A model generated the notes under the pieces. It was not told the origin of the DNA. It made no database searches and saw only the letters and a list, made by a program, of their open reading frames with translations. A program made the position numbers and the translations under genes. A DNA stretch of 5,773 bases from an uncultured Collinsella sp. (GTDB lineage: Bacteria > Actinomycetota > Coriobacteriia > Coriobacteriales > Coriobacteriaceae): positions 1 through 5,773 of the forward strand of contig CALJNY010000319.1 in the NCBI GenBank assembly GCA_937981515.1, read 5' to 3'. Positions 1 through 4,530 of this stretch are shown here, in pieces (the first letter of the stretch is position 1; each line of letters starts with the position of its first letter).

Positions 1-14
1 TGAATGGTTGCCTG

Positions 15-124
15 GGGTAGTTAATTTGGGACGGGGCTTTTTTAGCTACCCTTTTTGGACGACTTCGCACTCTTTTATTCAATGTAATGGTAGCTAAAAA
101 AGCCCCGTCCCAAATTAGCTACCC
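15..124. repeat. Large inverted repeat (two 36-nt arms), REP/BIME- or MITE-like
   Basis: Positions 15-50 are the reverse complement of 89-124 with a single mismatch (T21 against G118, which would be a G-U wobble in a plus-strand transcript). The spacer is 38 nt (51-88). Each arm is also nearly self-complementary at its ends: 89-97 (GGTAGCTAA) matches 115-123 (TTAGCTACC), and 16-24 against 42-50 does so with one mismatch. Each arm contains the block GGGACGGGGC followed by six T. The element begins 18 nt beyond the rlmD stop codon, so it would sit in the 3' end of the rlmD transcript. There is no T-run outside the hairpin in either direction, so it is not a textbook intrinsic terminator, although it could still block or stabilise transcript ends. 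I see no obvious target-site duplication in the flanks and no coding capacity. A dispersed palindromic element is the most natural reading; its copy number cannot be judged from one window. Confidence 0.85.
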
Positions 125-142
125 AGTGCAATGACCGTGCAG

Positions 143-1456
143 TTAGTTGCGCCTAAGGTGGACGACGGTCTCGCAGTGGAAGGTTTGTGTGAACAGGTCG
201 ACTGGCGTGATCTTTACGGGGGAGAAGGTGCCTTTTTCGACAAAGCGTTTGAGATCGCGCGCCAGGGTGGCCGGGTCGCAGCTCACGTAGGCGACATCGC
301 GGGCACTCGTGCTGGCGATAAGGTCGATCGCTTCGGGGGCGAGGCCCGCACGCGGCGGGTCGACCACCAAGACGTCGGCATCCTGGTCGGGGAACTCGCG
401 CACCGCGTCTCCGCCAATGACGTCGACGTTATCAAGCTTGTTGATCTCCAGGTTACGGCGCAGGTCGCGCACGGCGGGGCCGTAGGCCTCGACGGCGGCG
501 ACAAAGTCGCAGCGGCGGGCGAGCGGCAGGGTAAAGGTGCCGGCACCGCAGTACAGGTCCACGGCAAGCTCGTCTTCCTGCGGATCGAGCGCTTCCATGA
601 CAAGCTCGATCAAAATCTCGGCACCCTTGGTGTTGACCTGGAAAAAAGACGGGGCAGACAAGCGCATCTGACCCTCGGCGATATTCTCGGTCCATGAGCC
701 CTCTCCGGCGAGCATTTCGACCTTGGAAACACGGCGGGCCTTCTTTTCGCCCTTGCTCATCACGCGTACGACACTTGTGGGGTGCGCGGCGTCTGCCAAC
801 ACGCGCGAGACTTGCGAGCGCGGGAAAGAGCCCGTAGGCGTCCAGAGCGCCACCTCGAGTGCCTTGGTGCGACGCGAGGCGCGAATGCCCACGCGCTCAA
901 GGCCCAGGTCGTGGCTGCCGCTCAGATAATTGAGCGCGCCGACGACCGATTTGAGTGCCTTGGGGAAGCGTTTGTCGAACAACGGGCACGAATCGACGGT
1001 CACGATCTTGCGAGGATCGACACCGTGCATGCCAAGACGCACGCGACCGTTGACGACGGTCGGCTCGAGTTCGATTTTATTGCGGTAGCCCCAATCATCC
1101 TTGGTGTGGCGGATGGGTTGCACCAGTTCATCGACTTGATCGGGGCTGAACTTGCCGATACGCTCGAGCGTGGAGCGCAGATTTTGCTCCTTGGCGGCGA
1201 GCTGTGCCGTGCGTGAGAGATTGCCCCACGAGCAGCCGCCGCAGATGCCCACGAAGGGGCAGGGAGGCTGAATGCGATCGGGGCTTGGCTCCAGAATCTC
1301 GGTGGTGCGGGCACGCATGAACGACTTGCCGTCCTGTACGACCTCGGCCTCGACGGTGTCGCCTGCCACGGCGCCCTGCACAAAGACGGCCTTGCCGTTG
1401 TCGGCGTGCGCCAGCCCGTCGGCGCCGTAGGTCATCGATTCTATAGTGAGCTTCAT
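143..1456 (-). CDS. rlmD: 23S rRNA (uracil-C5)-methyltransferase, RlmD/RumA family
   Basis: The 437-residue product is a SAM-dependent RNA m5U methyltransferase of the TrmA/RlmC/RlmD family, close in length to the E. coli RlmD protein. The first 55 or so residues look like a TRAM RNA-binding domain. Four cysteines at 66, 72 and 75 (C-x5-C-x2-C) and 157 (DSCPLF) match the [4Fe-4S] ligands of RlmD. The methylase fold follows: the SAM-binding motif VDLYCGAGTF near 299-308, DPPRAGL at 366-372, the nucleophile Cys393 in YVSCDPATL, and the C-terminal FHCETVVHL with Glu429 as the likely general base. Gln273 in SFFQVN is also family-typical. The start is placed at the ATG at 1456, where an AGGCAGGA-like ribosome site precedes it; an in-frame ATG at 1492 has none and would add 12 residues. 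The gene lies downstream of ppk on the same strand. The family also includes enzymes modifying U747 or both U747 and U1939 (RlmC, RlmCD), so the exact target base is inferred. Confidence 0.93.
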   Translation of the reverse strand: MKLTIESMTYGADGLAHADNGKAVFVQGAVAGDTVEAEVVQDGKSFMRARTTEILEPSPDRIQPPCPFVGICGGCSWGNLSRTAQLAAKEQNLRSTLERIGKFSPDQVDELVQPIRHTKDDWGYRNKIELEPTVVNGRVRLGMHGVDPRKIVTVDSCPLFDKRFPKALKSVVGALNYLSGSHDLGLERVGIRASRRTKALEVALWTPTGSFPRSQVSRVLADAAHPTSVVRVMSKGEKKARRVSKVEMLAGEGSWTENIAEGQMRLSAPSFFQVNTKGAEILIELVMEALDPQEDELAVDLYCGAGTFTLPLARRCDFVAAVEAYGPAVRDLRRNLEINKLDNVDVIGGDAVREFPDQDADVLVVDPPRAGLAPEAIDLIASTSARDVAYVSCDPATLARDLKRFVEKGTFSPVKITPVDLFTQTFHCETVVHLRRN

Positions 1457-1458
1457 AT

Positions 1459-1466
1459 TCCTGCCT
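1459..1466 (-). promoter_or_regulatory. Ribosome binding site deciding the rlmD start
   Basis: On the minus strand AGGCAGGA lies 3 to 10 nt before the ATG at 1456. The upstream in-frame ATG at 1492 is preceded by the tail of a stem-loop and a pyrimidine-rich stretch with no purine ribosome site. This favours the shorter protein, whose first residues (MKLTIESM) begin the TRAM-like domain directly. Confidence 0.55.
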
Positions 1467-1504
1467 GTCATTCGCGTTGTTGTTCGCACCATGGTAGCAG
1501 GGAA

Positions 1505-1546
1505 AAGCGCCCCGCATCCGAGGCTTTCCTCAAATGCGGGGCGCTT
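1505..1546 (-). terminator. Stem-loop terminator or attenuator between ppk and rlmD
   Basis: A perfect 13-bp stem pairs 1505-1517 with 1534-1546 (AAGCGCCCCGCAT and its complement). The 16-nt loop holds a further 4-bp mini-hairpin (GAGG-CTTT-CCTC, 1520-1531). Read on the minus strand, the stem starts 23 nt after the ppk stop codon and ends in CTTTT then CCC, a short U-run, so it could act as an intrinsic terminator for ppk. On the plus strand the stem is followed by CTAC, so it is not bidirectional. Its downstream edge is under 50 nt from the rlmD start, and I see no convincing promoter between them. It may therefore be leaky and set a lower level of rlmD transcription. Confidence 0.65.
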
Positions 1547-1569
1547 CTACAAACTGCTTCTACAAACGA

Positions 1570-3978
1570 CTATTTCGTCTTGCCTGTAATGAGCGTCTTA
1601 AGACCCAGGCCGATCAGACCCAGGCCCATGCGCACGCGGTCGGGGCGATGGCGCTCGATGGCCTTGGTCTTGCCGGCGGGCTTATCGCGACGGGCGCTCG
1701 TCTCGGGTGCGGGCTTGATGACCTGCGGATCGGGCTGAGGTGCAGGTGCAGGCTCGGGCTCAATGACGGTCGCCTGGACCTCTTGGACTTTGGGTGCTAC
1801 CGGCTGCGGCTCGGGCTCGGGGGCGGGTTTCGCCTCAATGACGGGCTCGGGCGCGGCCTCGGCGTTGCGATAGGCACGCTCCAGTAGAGCTTCCTGCGAG
1901 TTGAAGGGTTTCTCACCCTCTGCACGCTCCACGGGGACCCAGGTGCCGTCGCTCGTGAGGCTGCGGGCCTTCACGTTGTCGCGCAGCTGCATTCCCATGT
2001 ACTCGTACACTAGGGCGCGGCAGGTGGGGTCGAGCACGGGGAAGGCAATCTCCACGCGGTGCTCGGTGTTGCGCGTCATCATGTCGGCCGAGCTCAGGTA
2101 AATCATGTCCGAGTCCACGCCGAAAGCATAGACGCGCGCGTGCTCCAAAAAGCGTCCGACGATGGAGCGGACATGCACGTTCTCGGTCTTGCCAGGAACA
2201 CCGGGCTTGAGGCACGAGATGCCGCGGATGATCATGTCTACGTGCACGCCGGCACACGATGCCTCGGCGATTTTGTCGATGACCTCGCGGTCGGTCAGCG
2301 AGTTGAGCTTAAAGAACACGCGGGCGGGCTCGCCGGCAAGGGCGCGCTGGATCTCGCGGTCAAGCCCGCGCATGATGAGCGGTTTCAGTCCGACGGGCGC
2401 CACACCCAGGAAGCGGTAATCGCCGCGCAGATTGCCCAGCGACAGGTTGCGGAAGAACAGGTTGGCGTCCTCACCGATGCCGGGATGGGCGGTCATGAGC
2501 ATAAAGTCGCTGTAGAGCTTGGCCGTCTTCTCGTTAAAGTTGCCGGTGCCCAAAAGCGTGAGGCGGGTGAGCGCCATGCCCTCGCGATAGGTGAGCTGGC
2601 AGATCTTGGAGTGGCATTTAAAGCCCTCGGAACCATAGATGACGGTGCAGCCTGCCTCTTCCAGACGCTCGGCCCACTCGATGTTGTTCTGCTCGTCAAA
2701 GCGCGCGCGGAGCTCCATGAGCACCGTGACCTCTTTGCCGTTCTCGGCAGCATCGATCAGCGACTCGCACAGGCGGCTCTGCTTGGCCACGCGGTAGAGT
2801 GTGATGCGCAGCGAGATGCACTTGGGGTCGTAGGCGGCCTCGTGCACCAGATCCAGGAAGGGGTTCATGGCCTCGTAGGGATAAAAGAGCAGCTTGTCGC
2901 CCTGCAGCACCTGTTCGCGGATGGAGCGGGTCATATCGATGGTGGGGTTGGGCTGCGGCTTAAACGGCGTAAAGAGCAGCTCGTTGCGCAGGTGCTCGGG
3001 AATCTTGCCCTCAATGCCAAAGACATAGCCCAGGTTGAGCGGGATATCGCAGGTAAAGACCGAGCGACGCGAGAGCTCGAGCGCCTTGCGGATAGTCTTG
3101 AGCGTTGGCTTTTCGAGCGAACCCGATACGGCGAGCACCACCGGCTGCAGGCGCAAGCGTTTCTTGAGGATACGCTTCATGTGCTGGCGGTAATCCTCTT
3201 CCTCCTCGACGCCCTCGCCGTCCGGGTCGATATCGGCATTGCGGGTGACGCGGATCAGCGCGCGATCCAGCGGCTTATAGGAGCCAAAGCAGCTGTCCAG
3301 GCAGGCGAGGATGACGTCCTCGAGCAGAATGTAGGAGTAGGTGCCGGTGGGCGAGGGGATCTCGACCACGCGGTTCATCGAGGCGGGAATCTCGATCAGG
3401 CCCAGCAGGCTCTCCTCGTCGGTGACGCCGTCCAGGCCGCACGCCAGGTAGAGCGCGCCGTTGCGCAGGTTGGGGAAGGGGTGGCGCGGGTCGATGACCA
3501 ACGGCGAGATGACCGGCGATACGTAGGCCTGGAAATAGCGGGTTACAAAGGTATGTTCCTCGGGCGTAAGCGAATCGATGCGGGCGCGGTGAACGCCCAG
3601 AGTGTCGAGCTTGCCCTCGATGCTCTTAAAGATCGACTCCCAGCGGGTAAGGAGCCCGGGCAGCTCTGCCATGACGGCATCGACCTGTTCGGAGGCGGTC
3701 ATATTGCTCTTGTTATCGACAGGCTGTTTTTTGAGTTCTGCCAGGTCGGACAGGCCGCCCACGCGTACCATAAGGAATTCGTCGAGGTTGGACTCGAAGA
3801 TCGAGACGAATTTAAGACGCTCGAACAGCGGCACGGACTCATCGAAGGCCTCGTCGAGCACGCGGTTGTCAAAGCGCAGCCAGCTGAGCTCTCGGTTTTG
3901 CGTGTACGAGAAGTCGCGCGGCGGCTTGCGCAGCTTAGCGGCGGCTTGCTTTTTTTCGATTTTGCTCGGCATATGCAT
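1570..3978 (-). CDS. ppk: Polyphosphate kinase 1 with extended C-terminal tail
   Basis: The 802-residue product transfers the gamma-phosphate of ATP to inorganic polyphosphate, reversibly. The N-terminal domain begins with FSYTQNRELSWLRFDNRVL (residues 23-41), a family signature, followed by the helical head domain (roughly 120-330). The two phospholipase D-like catalytic halves contain RITLYR (391-396), ELRARFDEQNNIEWA (422-436), the phosphorylated histidine His456 in CHSK, GTGNFNEKTAKLYSDF (477-492), IIRGISCLKPG (583-593), FLEHARVY with the second conserved His613 (610-617) and SSADMMTRNTEHRVE (629-643). The conserved core ends near residue 690. E. coli PPK1 is 688 residues, so about 110 residues are extra. 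These include a Pro/Glu/Ala-rich stretch (about 709-758) and a basic tail (767-802) with a glycine/leucine-rich segment. The start is ambiguous: ATG at 3978 (used here) or the in-frame ATG at 3972, neither with a strong ribosome site. It is transcribed divergently from arcA and followed by rlmD. Confidence 0.96.
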   Translation of the reverse strand: MHMPSKIEKKQAAAKLRKPPRDFSYTQNRELSWLRFDNRVLDEAFDESVPLFERLKFVSIFESNLDEFLMVRVGGLSDLAELKKQPVDNKSNMTASEQVDAVMAELPGLLTRWESIFKSIEGKLDTLGVHRARIDSLTPEEHTFVTRYFQAYVSPVISPLVIDPRHPFPNLRNGALYLACGLDGVTDEESLLGLIEIPASMNRVVEIPSPTGTYSYILLEDVILACLDSCFGSYKPLDRALIRVTRNADIDPDGEGVEEEEDYRQHMKRILKKRLRLQPVVLAVSGSLEKPTLKTIRKALELSRRSVFTCDIPLNLGYVFGIEGKIPEHLRNELLFTPFKPQPNPTIDMTRSIREQVLQGDKLLFYPYEAMNPFLDLVHEAAYDPKCISLRITLYRVAKQSRLCESLIDAAENGKEVTVLMELRARFDEQNNIEWAERLEEAGCTVIYGSEGFKCHSKICQLTYREGMALTRLTLLGTGNFNEKTAKLYSDFMLMTAHPGIGEDANLFFRNLSLGNLRGDYRFLGVAPVGLKPLIMRGLDREIQRALAGEPARVFFKLNSLTDREVIDKIAEASCAGVHVDMIIRGISCLKPGVPGKTENVHVRSIVGRFLEHARVYAFGVDSDMIYLSSADMMTRNTEHRVEIAFPVLDPTCRALVYEYMGMQLRDNVKARSLTSDGTWVPVERAEGEKPFNSQEALLERAYRNAEAAPEPVIEAKPAPEPEPQPVAPKVQEVQATVIEPEPAPAPQPDPQVIKPAPETSARRDKPAGKTKAIERHRPDRVRMGLGLIGLGLKTLITGKTK

Positions 3979-3989
3979 CTGTCCGTTCA

Positions 3990-4004
3990 GTCCCCGCAGG
4001 GGAC
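3990..4004 (-). other. Small stem-loop in the ppk leader
   Basis: GTCCCC at 3990-3995 pairs perfectly with GGGGAC at 3999-4004 across a 3-nt loop. It lies 11 nt upstream of the ppk ATG at 3978, so in the mRNA it would sit next to the ribosome entry region. The sequence between it and the start (ACGGACAG) contains only a weak GGA ribosome site. An effect on translation is an inference. Confidence 0.4.
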
Positions 4005-4074
4005 GGTAGCCTAACCCTATTCGCTATTGTCTCAATTTAGTCGACTTGTGGCACGGACGTATTGTGCGAACGGT

Positions 4075-4101
4075 ATCTTAACCTACTTCTTACGCCGTCA
4101 A
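4075..4101 (-). promoter_or_regulatory. Candidate ppk promoter
   Basis: On the minus strand TTGACG (4101-4096; five of six bases of TTGACA) is followed after 15 nt by TAAGAT (4080-4075; four of six of TATAAT). The spacer is shorter than the ideal 17 nt. The implied leader is about 90 nt. An alternative pair, TTGAGA with a poorer -10, lies nearer the gene at about 4011-4038. Neither is certain. Confidence 0.3.
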
Positions 4102-4194
4102 GGCATGCAACTAACTGCCCGACTCGTTTTGAAAACAATCTATATCCATACTCAATTGGTGAGGATGTATGAATAAGAATGATTGCGAGCTGAA

Positions 4195-4200
4195 TATAAT
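4195..4200 (+). promoter_or_regulatory. Perfect -10 hexamer, possible distal arcA promoter
   Basis: TATAAT occurs exactly here on the plus strand. No good -35 hexamer lies 16-18 nt upstream (the sequence there is AATAAG-like), so it would need an activator or be fortuitous in AT-rich DNA. It overlaps the middle of three TGAAT words spaced 21 bp apart. If used, the arcA leader would be over 300 nt. Confidence 0.22.
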
Positions 4201-4282
4201 CGAATCCAAATTGAATCATGGACAGACGACATATATATGCAGAAAACAGTTTCAGCTATGCAATTCCTAAACATGAAATTAT

Positions 4283-4300
4283 TTGTGCAATCTTGCTCAA
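4283..4300. promoter_or_regulatory. 18-nt near-palindrome, possible operator
   Basis: TTGTGCAA (4283-4290), two bases, then TTGCTCAA (4293-4300) form an inverted repeat with 7 of 8 positions symmetric. The size and symmetry suit a dimeric regulator. It is centred about 240 bp upstream of the arcA start. It resembles CRP/FNR-type sites only loosely, so I do not assign a regulator. Confidence 0.3.
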
Positions 4301-4442
4301 TTCCTTAGAAAAAAGAACGATTACCTTTGAAAACCTGCTTTAGAGAACTGAAGTGCATCATGGGGGAATCATATGCGAAATACCGTTCATCGCACTTTGC
4401 TGACCGTTCGGGGGCGAGGTGGAATTGCGGGTGGTATTTGGA

Positions 4443-4448
4443 TATAAC
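4443..4448 (+). promoter_or_regulatory. Candidate proximal arcA -10 element
   Basis: TATAAC matches five of six bases of TATAAT. The best -35 at 17-nt spacing (TGGAAT, 4420-4425) matches only three of six, which would fit an activator-dependent promoter. Transcription would begin near 4455, giving a leader of about 75 nt that contains the stem-loop at 4465-4489. Two ACCGTTC words at 4382 and 4403 lie just upstream. Confidence 0.3.
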
Positions 4449-4464
4449 TAGAGCTGTCAGCAAG

Positions 4465-4489
4465 CAGCGTCCCATACGGAGGGGCGCTG
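4465..4489 (+). other. Stem-loop in the arcA leader
   Basis: CAGCGTCCC (4465-4473) pairs with GGGGCGCTG (4481-4489), nine pairs including one G-U, around a 7-nt loop. A GGAGG word (4478-4482) is split between loop and stem but has no start codon behind it. A second, weaker hairpin (TTCGGCC at 4495-4501 with GGCCCGAA at 4507-4514, one bulge) follows before the ribosome site. No T-run follows the first stem, so it does not look like a terminator. It may stabilise or modulate the arcA message. Confidence 0.5.
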
Positions 4490-4515
4490 ATACATTCGGC
4501 CAGTAAGGCCCGAAA

Positions 4516-4528
4516 GAAAGGTAGGAGG
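4516..4528 (+). promoter_or_regulatory. arcA ribosome binding site
   Basis: GAAAGG at 4516-4521 is followed by a perfect AGGAGG at 4523-4528. Only two bases separate AGGAGG from the ATG, which is unusually close. The GAAAGG word, 9 nt from the ATG, is better spaced. Both support the ATG at 4531. Confidence 0.75.
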
Positions 4529-4530
4529 CC

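Larger units (their letters stand above)
3979..4530. other. Divergent ppk-arcA intergenic region
   Basis: This 552-nt stretch separates two divergent genes. The part from about 4110 to 4380 is clearly richer in A and T than the coding regions, including an ATATATAT run at 4231-4238. It holds candidate promoters for both genes, an 18-nt near-palindrome, three evenly spaced TGAAT words, repeated CCGTTC words and stem-loops near each start codon. I see no tRNA, IS element or recognised riboswitch. Two short plus-strand reading frames, 4218-4343 (41 codons) and 4360-4506 (48 codons), lack ribosome sites and are not called as genes. A 60-codon minus-strand frame at 4037-4219 also has no ribosome site and no recognisable domain. 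Confidence 0.8.

Noticed and set aside
15..124. Reading the inverted repeat as a CRISPR unit or ordinary rho-independent terminator
   Set aside because: There is only one inverted pair with no direct repeat series, and no T-run follows the hairpin on either strand.
131..1216. Plus-strand frames antisense to rlmD (131-697 and 782-1216)
   Set aside because: No family signatures or ribosome sites, and they overlap a gene with intact catalytic motifs.
2059..4014. A 651-codon open frame on the plus strand antisense to ppk
   Set aside because: It lies almost wholly opposite a gene with all PPK1 motifs, shows no recognisable domain, and long antisense frames are common opposite GC-biased coding DNA.
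4037..4219. 60-codon minus-strand frame upstream of ppk
   Set aside because: No ribosome site before the ATG, no recognisable domain, and it runs through the candidate ppk promoter.
4465..4489. Leader hairpin as an intrinsic terminator or known riboswitch
   Set aside because: The stem is followed by ATACATTCGG without a U-run, and I recognise no conserved riboswitch core.
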